From assembly GCA_030950365.1 (NCBI GenBank), contig JAUZRQ010000111.1, positions 17,518 through 81,517 on the forward strand: a DNA stretch of 64,000 nt, given 5' to 3'. The position numbers were made by a program, and so were the translations under genes. Source of the DNA: Candidatus Zhuqueibacterota bacterium (GTDB lineage: Bacteria > Zhuqueibacterota > Zhuqueibacteria > Zhuqueibacterales > Geothermadaptataceae). The stretch's first letter is position 1; each line of letters begins with the position of its first letter. Of this stretch, positions 28,702-36,478 are shown in pieces. Under the pieces are notes generated by a model that had not been told where the DNA came from, searched no databases, and saw nothing but the letters and a program-made list of their open reading frames with translations.

Positions 28702-29259
28702 AAAGGGCAAAATTGGTGAACACGATCTTATAGAATCCCACTTCCATGGCAATCCTCCTGTTGCGCGGCGTTCGGGAGTTGTTTCCCGGCGTCGCGTTTT
28801 TTGTTGATGCCGAATTGCAGGGATTCTGGCATTCGTACCGCTTTATCAGGAGCAGGGTAACAATTCTGGCCTCTTTTACCATGCGTGAATTGGGAAGTCT
28901 TTTGTTCATTCGAAAACCAATAGCGCCCCGGGATGGTTGATGCTTATGAAAGCGCCATCTTCTGCAACGCCGCAAGTGTGGTGCGGGCTTGCCGGAAATC
29001 AAGACATTGTTGTCGAATGTTTTGTGAAGCCATGAAACATTGTTTACAGGTTCGACAAAAATTTGAAAACCATTCAGACAGGCAATCAAAAATAAATATG
29101 TCTAATTTAATAAAAATCAATTAATTGGCAGAATAAAAAAATGTAACAGACATGGCATTGTTTTTGATTGAAGATGCACAGGAGTCAAAGCGGCAGGAGC
29201 AATGAAAGGGATTTTCGTGTGGCCGGTCTTCAGGCCATATTTAAAACAGGGAGGTTTCA
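28702..29259. other. Long intergenic region inside the polysaccharide cassette
   Basis: 558 bases without a supported gene. Short frames here (28746-28940, 28625-29089 minus) have no ribosome-binding site and no family features. The last 150 bases are AT-rich and include a sigma-54-like match at 29153. The length and composition suggest an untranslated leader or an independent promoter for the AsnB-like gene. Confidence 0.5.
29153..29167 (+). promoter_or_regulatory. Possible sigma-54 promoter for the AsnB-like gene
   Basis: TGGCAT (29153-29158), five bases, TTGA (29164-29167). The -24 box is nearly ideal and spacing is exact; the -12 box has A in place of the final C, an important position. 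About 95 bases upstream of the start. Confidence 0.25.
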
Positions 29260-31200
29260 TTGGGAGCGATTTTCGGTCTCGTTGACTTCGGTCGGCCTGC
29301 TCGGCGTTCGCCGAAAAAGGTCATTCAATATATGGCAACCATTCAAGGGGATCACCTCGCTTCGCGTTTGCAGCTCCATGCCGATGGCTGGATCGGCCTG
29401 GGCGCCCTGCCTGCACGCCACGAAGCATCCCGCACCTATGATGATCAGTTTTTTACCGATGACCGGTTGGCGGTCTTTTTCGACGGTGATTTGCTCAACC
29501 GCGCCTCCATCGCTGCGGCCAGCCGAATTTCGCTCGAAACAGCGCGGGAAATGTCCACGCCGGAACTGATCGCGCGCTGTTTCGAGCACCGTGGGCCGGT
29601 GCTGTTCGAAGAGCTGGATGGCATTTATCGCATAATTGTGTGGGACTTTGTGGATAAAAAGCTGTATATTGCCAATGACCGTTTCGCCATGATGCCCATG
29701 TTTTATTATCAGGAAGGCGAGCGCATCTTTTTCGGATCGGAAATCAAATTCATCTTGAAGGGCATCGAAGCGCTGCCGGGCATCAACGTGCAGGCCATCG
29801 CCGATTTTCTGGCCTTCGGCTCAATTCTCAACGAGAATACGTTTTTCTCCGGCATTCGGTTTGTTCCTCGGGAAGCCTGTGTGGAAATCGCCGAGGACAG
29901 CATCAAGGAAATCCCCTATTCCAACCGTCTCGATTTCACTCAGTCTCCAGGCATCACTCAGTTTGAAGATGCCTGTGCCCATATCCGCAATGCCGTCATG
30001 ACCGGCATCCGTGCCTATTCCGGGGATCACTCGGCGGCGGTTTTTCTCTCCGGCGGCATATCGTCGCGATTTCTTGCCGCGGCGGAGAAACGTCTTCGCG
30101 GTCATTTGCAAACCTTCACTTTCGGCGCCGATTTCAGCGATGACATGGAAATCGCCCGGGAAGTTGCCATCGCCCTGAATGCCGAACATGAGACGCGCGT
30201 GCTGGCCCCGGAACGGTACATCGAGTCGTTCCAGCGGGCCGTCTGGCTCAGCGATGGCCTTCTCGATGGCGGCGCCGGCGGCTTGCTCTCGATGATGGCC
30301 GGTTCGGAGAATGAGATACCGCTCTATTTATACGGTCTGAATTTTCTCAATGCGCCTTTTTACAATGCGGAGTTCGCTTACTGGAGGCGGCGCAAGCACG
30401 ACGTGCGATTCAAAACCTGGCTGGCCGAGCGTATTTTCGGCAAAATCTATCGCGCCGATGATGAATACCTGCCGGCCGGTGCGATCATTCGGGATGAAGT
30501 CAACGGGCCTCTTTTCGATCCGGATGCGCAATTGCGGCACCTGGCTGCAAGCACGGATCTGTTCGAGGAATACCCCGGCAAAGCGCTTCATTATTTGCAA
30601 TTCGCTTACCGGCAGCCGTACCGGCAGGCGTTGCAGTTCCAGGCGCTAAATCACTATGCGCCGGTCAAAGCGCCGTATTTTACGTTTCAATATCTCGATA
30701 CCGTGCTCAAATTGCCAGAAAGTTACCTGTCGCGGGATCAAAAACTGTTCCGGCATTTGCTAGCGGAGTTTGCCCCGGAGTTGTTAAACATTCGATGGCA
30801 AAACACCATGCTGCCGCTAAATGCCTCACAAAAAGAGGAATATTTCTGGCGCATTTTGAAATTTTTGAACGATCATTTCCGGTTCTACCGCGGTCGGCCG
30901 CTGGAAAACAACCCCCTGGTGCGCCAGCCGATTTTCGATTTTCAAAAGGCGCTGGAAAGCGATGCCGGGTTCCAGCAGGCCGTGCGCTACCTGCTGTTCG
31001 ATTTGCTACCGGACGAACTGATCAATCGCTATACCGTGCAGAAGTTGTTCCGGTATGCCATTACCTATCGTCTCGATGTATCCGAGTTTCTGTCGCGAAT
31101 CATGACGATCACGCTCTGGTATCAGTATTTCGTGCTGAAAAACGATCCCTTCGATATGATGGTGCGCAAGCGGAGCGGAGGATTGCAGAAGGTATTCTAA
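29260..31200 (+). CDS. Asparagine-synthetase-like protein lacking both catalytic centres
   Basis: 646 residues with the two-domain plan of AsnB: an N-terminal class-II glutaminase-like domain (1-200) and a C-terminal ATP-pyrophosphatase-like domain. The start is TTG, well supported by AGGGAGG five bases upstream, and gives MGAIFG where active enzymes have MCGIFG, so the catalytic Cys2 is Gly. The PP-loop SGGxDSS reads SGGISS (264-269), losing the aspartate, and the SGDGxDELFGGY block is absent. The protein is long, in frame and intact, so it is a maintained pseudoenzyme and not a decaying gene. AsnB-like proteins are common in capsule/exopolysaccharide loci. Function unknown. Confidence 0.82.
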   Translation: MGAIFGLVDFGRPARRSPKKVIQYMATIQGDHLASRLQLHADGWIGLGALPARHEASRTYDDQFFTDDRLAVFFDGDLLNRASIAAASRISLETAREMSTPELIARCFEHRGPVLFEELDGIYRIIVWDFVDKKLYIANDRFAMMPMFYYQEGERIFFGSEIKFILKGIEALPGINVQAIADFLAFGSILNENTFFSGIRFVPREACVEIAEDSIKEIPYSNRLDFTQSPGITQFEDACAHIRNAVMTGIRAYSGDHSAAVFLSGGISSRFLAAAEKRLRGHLQTFTFGADFSDDMEIAREVAIALNAEHETRVLAPERYIESFQRAVWLSDGLLDGGAGGLLSMMAGSENEIPLYLYGLNFLNAPFYNAEFAYWRRRKHDVRFKTWLAERIFGKIYRADDEYLPAGAIIRDEVNGPLFDPDAQLRHLAASTDLFEEYPGKALHYLQFAYRQPYRQALQFQALNHYAPVKAPYFTFQYLDTVLKLPESYLSRDQKLFRHLLAEFAPELLNIRWQNTMLPLNASQKEEYFWRILKFLNDHFRFYRGRPLENNPLVRQPIFDFQKALESDAGFQQAVRYLLFDLLPDELINRYTVQKLFRYAITYRLDVSEFLSRIMTITLWYQYFVLKNDPFDMMVRKRSGGLQKVF

Positions 31201-31215
31201 CCCAAGGTGGCTGCC

Positions 31216-32511
31216 ATGTTTTTGGTGTATAACGAAAAAAAGAGTAAAACGCTCCCCCGCGATGCGATCGGAGCGCGTAAGACCATTGCGTATCTGTTTT
31301 ATAGCTTTCCGCGCTATACCGAATCGTATGCGTATCGTGAGGTGCTGCAGCTCGATAAACTGGGCCTGGATATGGCGCTGTTTGCGTTGCGGCGTGAACC
31401 GCCGGGCCCTGTGCCCAATGAGGCGGTACAGCTCCTGGAAAAGACGGCCTATTTGCAACGGATGCCGCTTCCGCGCAAGCTGGCGTACCATGTGGCCGTG
31501 TTCGTCAGGCATCCTTTTCGGTATGTACTGGCCTTTTTGAAGCAGATGCTGTTTGCCGGCCAAAATCCGCTATTGTTCTGGCGCAACTGGCGCGTATTCT
31601 GGATCGGTGTCGTTTTGGGTCGCAAGCTGTATCGACGCGGACTCGAGCATTTGCATATTCATCATGCGCAGACCATTACGGCGGTCGGTTATGTTGCCTC
31701 TCAGATTGCGCGCATTCCGTTCAGCATTATGATGTATGGCAAAGACCTGCTGTCGCTGAAACGGGATGCGCGAGCTGCATTGCGAAAGGCCGAATTTGTC
31801 CTATGCTTCAATGAAGCACATAAAGAAACCCTTCTGGATCACATTCCCGGCCTGCCTCAATCCAGGATTCATGTGCTGCATCCAGGAGTGGATACGGATG
31901 TGTTCAAGCCGGTGGATGAAAAAAAAGAATCGTTGTTTCAATACCGGCTGGTGACCGTGACGCAACTGGCGCCGAACCGCGGACTGGAAGCGTTTTTGAC
32001 ATGCTGCAAAATTCTAGATGCCCGTCACGTGGATTTCGAAGCGATCATCATCGGGGAAGGGCCGGATCGGCAAAAGCTGCAGGAAACGGCCAACCGCTAT
32101 CGATTGAATCATCGCGTGCGTTTTTCCGGGGCTCGGAGGATGGAGGAGATTATCGAGATCATGGGCAGGGCAGACCTGTTTGTGCTGCCCCTGCCCAGAA
32201 CTCGTGAGAACGATTACGAATCCACGCCCATGGCGCTGCTGGAGGCCATGGCCATGGGGATTCCGGTGGTGACCACGGAAATCGAAGGCATCCGCGAGCT
32301 GGTGGATGAATCCACCGGCCGCTTGCTGGATGAGCCAGAACCGGTGGCGCTGGCGGATGTCATTGAAGAATTGCTAATGCAAGGTGTGGTACGCGAGGAG
32401 ATGGGACGCCAGGCCCGCCTCCGCATTCAAAGACAGTATCAACTGGAAAAAACTTCACGGCAGCTCATTCGCCTGTTCAGCATCGATCCCAAGAAAATGG
32501 AGCCGTATTAA
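31216..32511 (+). CDS. Glycosyltransferase, GT4/GT-B family
   Basis: Retaining GT-B glycosyltransferase of 431 residues. The C-terminal nucleotide-sugar domain has HPGVDTDVFKP, IIGEGPDRQKL and the terminal E-x7-E-type motif YESTPMALLEAMAMGIPVV. The N-terminal domain includes HIHHAQTITAVGYVASQIA. ATG 31216 is chosen because AAGGTGG lies five bases before it; GTG 31207 is inside that site. It follows the AsnB-like gene by 15 bases. It likely transfers a sugar in the inner-membrane/cytoplasmic assembly of a surface polysaccharide; donor and acceptor are unknown. Confidence 0.9.
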   Translation: MFLVYNEKKSKTLPRDAIGARKTIAYLFYSFPRYTESYAYREVLQLDKLGLDMALFALRREPPGPVPNEAVQLLEKTAYLQRMPLPRKLAYHVAVFVRHPFRYVLAFLKQMLFAGQNPLLFWRNWRVFWIGVVLGRKLYRRGLEHLHIHHAQTITAVGYVASQIARIPFSIMMYGKDLLSLKRDARAALRKAEFVLCFNEAHKETLLDHIPGLPQSRIHVLHPGVDTDVFKPVDEKKESLFQYRLVTVTQLAPNRGLEAFLTCCKILDARHVDFEAIIIGEGPDRQKLQETANRYRLNHRVRFSGARRMEEIIEIMGRADLFVLPLPRTRENDYESTPMALLEAMAMGIPVVTTEIEGIRELVDESTGRLLDEPEPVALADVIEELLMQGVVREEMGRQARLRIQRQYQLEKTSRQLIRLFSIDPKKMEPY

Positions 32512-32578
32512 GTGTCACGCAATCAGGTAGATAGACTCGCAATTGCATGGGATGAATGGGGGGAGGGGATGCAACCAG

Positions 32579-32603
32579 GGCCGTCTCAATGACGGCCTTT
32601 TTT
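32579..32603 (+). terminator. Intrinsic terminator of the polysaccharide cassette
   Basis: A 7-bp stem GGCCGTC / GACGGCC around a TCAAT loop, followed by six T. It lies 68 bases after the glycosyltransferase stop. Confidence 0.85.
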
Positions 32604-32640
32604 AATTGCGTTGAAATAAGGAGCCGATCTCTAAAGGAAC

Positions 32641-32667
32641 CACAGATTGCACAGATTTTCACAGATT
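32641..32667. repeat. Triple CACAGATT direct repeat
   Basis: CACAGATT begins at 32641, 32650 and 32660, a 9-10 base period. Similar short repeats are scattered in spacers of many environmental bacterial genomes; role unknown. Confidence 0.6.
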
Positions 32668-32818
32668 TCATGTGTGGGAAGAAAACGAGATTGCCTCGTC
32701 TTCGCCTGTTGGCGGCTCCTCGCAATGACGGCGCTATTTTGCGGCTTTGCGTGAGCTGACTTTTCCCACGCTTTCTGCGCCGCTGCGGGAGAATGAGAAG
32801 CTCAGCTTCTGAAATTCG

Positions 32819-32847
32819 TTCCGTCCCAAATTGGATTTGGGACGGAA
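32819..32847. repeat. Palindromic element (13-bp arms, 3-base loop)
   Basis: Arms 32819-32831 and 32835-32847 are perfect reverse complements (TTCCGTCCCAAAT / ATTTGGGACGGAA), separated by TGG. It lacks a T run. It shares the TCCCAA...TTGGGA core with the element at 14520. Confidence 0.75.
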
Positions 32848-32874
32848 AACAAAATGGCTGATCGATGCATTGAA

Positions 32875-33825
32875 TCACGGCTGAAAATCCACCAGCAACG
32901 CATCGATATCTTGCAATATTTCGGGCGTAAGTTTGGCTTCAGCAGCGGCGGCGTTTTCCATGGCCTGTTGCGCATTGCGTGCGCCGACAATGGCCGAGGT
33001 GATGACGGGCTGCGCCAGCACCCAGGCAATGGCCAATTGCGCTAGAGTGAGATTTTTGCGTTCTGCTATCGGCCGCAGTTGGTCCACCAGCTTTTGCACC
33101 CTGGAATATTTAGGCTCCTTGAAGAATTCGCTTTTGTGCCGCCAGTCATCCGGAGCCAGACGTTCTTTGCTGACCTTACCGGTGAGAAGTCCGGTTTGCA
33201 GCGGGCTGTAGGCTACGACGCCGATCTGCTGCTCGCGGCAGTAGGGGAGGATTTCCTTTTCGATTTCCCGCTTGACCATGCTGTATGGTGGCTGTAGCGA
33301 CTGCACCGGTGCAATGGCCGCGCAGCGCCGCAACAGCGGCACATCATAGTTACACACACCGATGTAACGCACCTTGCCCTCTTCCTGCAGGCGCACCAAT
33401 TCGCCCCAAGAATCTTCCACCGGTACGTTCTGGTCCGGCCAGTGGTGCTGGTATAAATCCACATATTCGGTTTTCAGCCGTTTCAGGCTGGCATCGATCT
33501 CTTTGCGGATGCTCTCCGGATGGAGATTGCGATCGACGCGGCCGCGGTCGTCCCACACCAGGCCGCATTTGGTGGCAATGAACACCTCATCGCGGTTGTA
33601 GCCGTCCAGCGCCTGGGCCACGACTTCTTCGGCGTGACCCAGGCCATACACTGGCGCGGTATCGATCCAGTTGATGCCGTTAACGAGCGATTGGCGGATG
33701 GCGGCAATGGAATCTTCATCGTTTTGCGGTCCCCAACCCCAGTCCCACGGCCCGCCGATGGCCCAGGTGCCGAGACCAATCACTGTAATCTCCGGTCCAT
33801 TTTTACCAAGCTGTCGCGTTTTCAT
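32875..33825 (-). CDS. Aldo/keto reductase
   Basis: NADPH-dependent carbonyl reductase of the AKR superfamily, 316 residues. The catalytic tetrad is D55, Y60 (DTAPVYGLG), K86 (ATKCGL) and H127 (QHHWPD). The C-terminal phosphate-binding region (AIVGARNAQQ) is typical. AGGAGGAGA precedes the ATG. It starts 11 bases after malQ on the same strand and is probably co-transcribed with it. The substrate is unknown. Confidence 0.93.
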   Translation of the reverse strand: MKTRQLGKNGPEITVIGLGTWAIGGPWDWGWGPQNDEDSIAAIRQSLVNGINWIDTAPVYGLGHAEEVVAQALDGYNRDEVFIATKCGLVWDDRGRVDRNLHPESIRKEIDASLKRLKTEYVDLYQHHWPDQNVPVEDSWGELVRLQEEGKVRYIGVCNYDVPLLRRCAAIAPVQSLQPPYSMVKREIEKEILPYCREQQIGVVAYSPLQTGLLTGKVSKERLAPDDWRHKSEFFKEPKYSRVQKLVDQLRPIAERKNLTLAQLAIAWVLAQPVITSAIVGARNAQQAMENAAAAEAKLTPEILQDIDALLVDFQP

Positions 33826-33836
33826 GGCATCTCCTC

Positions 33837-35381
33837 CTAATCTTGCATCATTTTGCCATCACGTTCAAAAAGTTCCACCAGCTCTCGCAAACGATGCCGG
33901 ATTTCCCGGGTCAGCGCTTCGGTGCGGAAGCGCCATTCCCAGTTGCCATCCGGCCGGCCGGGCAGGTTCATGCGTGCTTCGCTGCCCAGTCCCAACACAT
34001 CCTGCAGTGGCACGATGGCGGTATTGGCCACCGAACCAAACGCCAGCCGGATGAAGTCCCAATGGATTTCCCGGCCATCGGTATTCATGTATTTCTTTGC
34101 CCGGGCGCGTTCGGCTTCGATTTCTTCCTGTGTGCGCGTGGATGAATTCAGATCATTACCCTGGAACCAGCCGACGCAGGTATCGTTGTCGTGCGTGCCG
34201 GTGTACACCACGCAGTTTCGAGGGTAGTTGTGGGGCAGGAAAAAACGCGCATCCTCGCCATCGGCAAAGGCAAATTGCAGCACACGCATGCCCGGGAATT
34301 CGAATTGATCGCGCAGGGCGATGACCTCTTCGGTGATCACCCCCAGGTCTTCCGCGATGATCGGCAAGTTACCGATTTCCTGCTGCAAAACCTCGAAAAA
34401 GTGCGCGCCCGGTCCCTTGACCCAGCGGCCATGAATCGCCGTTTCTTCTTCGGCCGGGACTTCCCAGTATGCCTCGAAGCCCCGAAAATGGTCGATCCGA
34501 ACGATATCCACCAGATCGAAAATAGCGCGGAAGCGCTGAATCCACCAGGAATAATGTTGCGCTGCCATCACATCCCAGCGGTACAGGGGGTTGCCCCAGC
34601 GCTGGCCGGTTTCACTGAAATAGTCGGGGGGCACTCCGGCCACCACCAGTGGCTGGCCATTTTCATCGAGATAAAAATAATCCTGATGCGCCCACACATC
34701 GGCGCTATCATGCGCCAGAAAGATGGGAATGTCACCGATGATCTTAATGTTGCGTTCAGCGGCCCGGCGGCGAATGGCTCGCCACTGGCGGTAAAACAGA
34801 AACTGCTCGAAGCGAATGGCCTCAATTTGCTGCGCCAGCTCGGACCGCCGGGCCTGCAGGGCGTGTGGTTCGCGCCGCACCAGCTCCGCTGGCCAGTCCG
34901 TCCAGGCGCCGCCGCCCTGCTGATCTTTGATGGCCCGGTACAAGGCGTAATCATCCAGCCAATACTGGTAATGATGACAAAATTCCTCGAACTCGGCCTT
35001 CAGTTCGGGAAAGGAGCCCTGCTGGAAATTGTGAAAGGCCTGCTGCAGGAGCCGGGTTTTGAATGGGATGAGGCGGCCGTAATCCACGCGCTTGGCGGGG
35101 AAGTCGGGGAGTTGCTGCAGCACCTGTTCGGGCAGCAGCCTATCGCGAATCAGATATTCGATGCTGATCAAAAAAGGATTGCCGGCAAAGGCCGACAGGG
35201 TCTGATACGGACTGTTGCCGTATCCGGTTGGGCCCAGGGGTAAAATTTGCCATAGCCGGATGCCGCTTTCGGCGAGAAAATCGATGAAGGTGTCGGCCTG
35301 GCTGCCCAGCTCGCCGATGCCATAGATGCCGGGCAGAGACGTCGGGTGCAGCAGTATCCCTGCCTCGCGTGCCAGTCTCAT
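33837..35381 (-). CDS. malQ: 4-alpha-glucanotransferase (amylomaltase)
   Basis: GH77 disproportionating enzyme, 514 residues, moving maltosyl/maltodextrin units in glycogen or maltodextrin metabolism. Catalytic regions are VDIVRIDHFRGFEAYW (nucleophile aspartate), IAEDLGVITEEV (acid/base glutamate) and YTGTHDNDTCVGW (third aspartate). The N-terminus ILLHPTSLPGIYGIGELG is diagnostic. AAAGGACG lies before the ATG. Glycogen synthase or phosphorylase genes are not in the window. Confidence 0.96.
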   Translation of the reverse strand: MRLAREAGILLHPTSLPGIYGIGELGSQADTFIDFLAESGIRLWQILPLGPTGYGNSPYQTLSAFAGNPFLISIEYLIRDRLLPEQVLQQLPDFPAKRVDYGRLIPFKTRLLQQAFHNFQQGSFPELKAEFEEFCHHYQYWLDDYALYRAIKDQQGGGAWTDWPAELVRREPHALQARRSELAQQIEAIRFEQFLFYRQWRAIRRRAAERNIKIIGDIPIFLAHDSADVWAHQDYFYLDENGQPLVVAGVPPDYFSETGQRWGNPLYRWDVMAAQHYSWWIQRFRAIFDLVDIVRIDHFRGFEAYWEVPAEEETAIHGRWVKGPGAHFFEVLQQEIGNLPIIAEDLGVITEEVIALRDQFEFPGMRVLQFAFADGEDARFFLPHNYPRNCVVYTGTHDNDTCVGWFQGNDLNSSTRTQEEIEAERARAKKYMNTDGREIHWDFIRLAFGSVANTAIVPLQDVLGLGSEARMNLPGRPDGNWEWRFRTEALTREIRHRLRELVELFERDGKMMQD

Positions 35382-35483
35382 GCGATCGTCCTTTCACGTT
35401 TGATTGAAACCCTGTACCTTGGGGGGAACGTCGGCGGAAACGGCCGAACGGCAATGTTCGTTATCCTGAAAAACAGCCGGATA

Positions 35484-36251
35484 TTAAATAGCCTGAGCGG
35501 TTGCTTGCTCGTATTCACCAGCCCACTTCAGATACATGTTGCGCACATCCTCAATGTGCTCGTCCAGGGTTTCGAGGCGCCAGTGACTCGTATCAATGGG
35601 CGGATGAATGTACACGGTGACCTCCCCCGGGCGCACCAGAAGCGAATCCACCGGGCAGAGCTCGCGGGTGCCAGAAAAATACATGGGCACGATCGGGTAT
35701 CCCAGATCGATGGCCATGCGGAAGGCGCCCTTTTTGAACGGGCCGATGGTACCAGGATGTTTGCGGGTTCCCTCCGGAGCAACGTACAGCGATAGCTTAT
35801 GGCGGTGGATCTTTTCGTAGGCGCGGCGCAAAATGGTCACCGCCTTTTCGGAATCCTGGCGTTTGATAAAAATTTGATCGGTAATGCGGCCCATGATGAA
35901 GAAAAACGGATTGTACTGCAGCTCGTATTTGGCCACGAATCGTACGCGCGGCAGGCCCAGGCCAAGGATAATAAACAGATCGATGGTGGAGCTATGATTG
36001 GATATGTACACGGCCGGGCCATCGAATGATTCACCGATTTGCACGATATTCATGTGGATGCCGGCGATGCGCAATACGGTCCGGCCCAAAAAACGGCCGT
36101 AGTTTTGAATCACCCAGTTGCGCGCCAGGCCAAGCGTGCCGAGAATCATGCCCGAAACGATGAAGGTGCTCAGGATGAGCAGGGTGAAGGTGGCCGTTAC
36201 ATTGATGAACAGTCGCAGATACAGATAACTTTTGGAATACTGTTTTGCCAT
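35484..36251 (-). CDS. 1-acyl-sn-glycerol-3-phosphate acyltransferase-like (PlsC family)
   Basis: Membrane-associated phospholipid acyltransferase, 255 residues. The catalytic HX4D motif is H86-D91 (NHSSTID) and the glycerophosphate-binding EGTR is 160-163 (APEGTRKHPG). An N-terminal membrane helix spans about 12-38. It would convert lysophosphatidate to phosphatidate, though related proteins acylate other lipids. The ribosome-binding site is weak. Its C-terminus is shorter in basic residues than E. coli PlsC. Confidence 0.9.
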   Translation of the reverse strand: MAKQYSKSYLYLRLFINVTATFTLLILSTFIVSGMILGTLGLARNWVIQNYGRFLGRTVLRIAGIHMNIVQIGESFDGPAVYISNHSSTIDLFIILGLGLPRVRFVAKYELQYNPFFFIMGRITDQIFIKRQDSEKAVTILRRAYEKIHRHKLSLYVAPEGTRKHPGTIGPFKKGAFRMAIDLGYPIVPMYFSGTRELCPVDSLLVRPGEVTVYIHPPIDTSHWRLETLDEHIEDVRNMYLKWAGEYEQATAQAI

Positions 36252-36478
36252 ATTCTGGATTTGATAAAATTGTCGGTTATTTCAAATCCCGGTCAGGTGC
36301 CTCGCCCGTTGCCATAAACCTGGCGCAGCGTGGTTTCTGCCCCGGGAGGCGTTCTGATGGTTTGCCGCTTCACATTGGCGGGCAGAAAAGCCACATGCCA
36401 GAAAGAACCGGGACCGTCTCATGATAAAATGGGAATTCATCGATAGCCACATGCTGATGGGGTGCCGGCAGCGTCGGG

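Larger units (their letters stand above)
32512..32874. other. Intergenic region between convergent genes: terminator, repeats, palindrome
   Basis: Contains the terminator at 32579, three CACAGATT direct repeats at 32641, a stretch near 32695-32735 of boilerplate type (GGCTCCTCGCAATGACGG), and the palindrome at 32819. No gene is supported. Confidence 0.6.

Noticed and set aside
28625..29089. Minus-strand 154-codon frame in the cassette gap
   Set aside because: Overlaps the end of the ParA-like gene, no ribosome-binding site, unlikely composition.
29260..31200. Lasso-peptide cyclase interpretation of the AsnB-like gene
   Set aside because: Lasso cyclases keep the ATP-binding SGGxDS loop and sit beside a small precursor and protease; none of these is seen.
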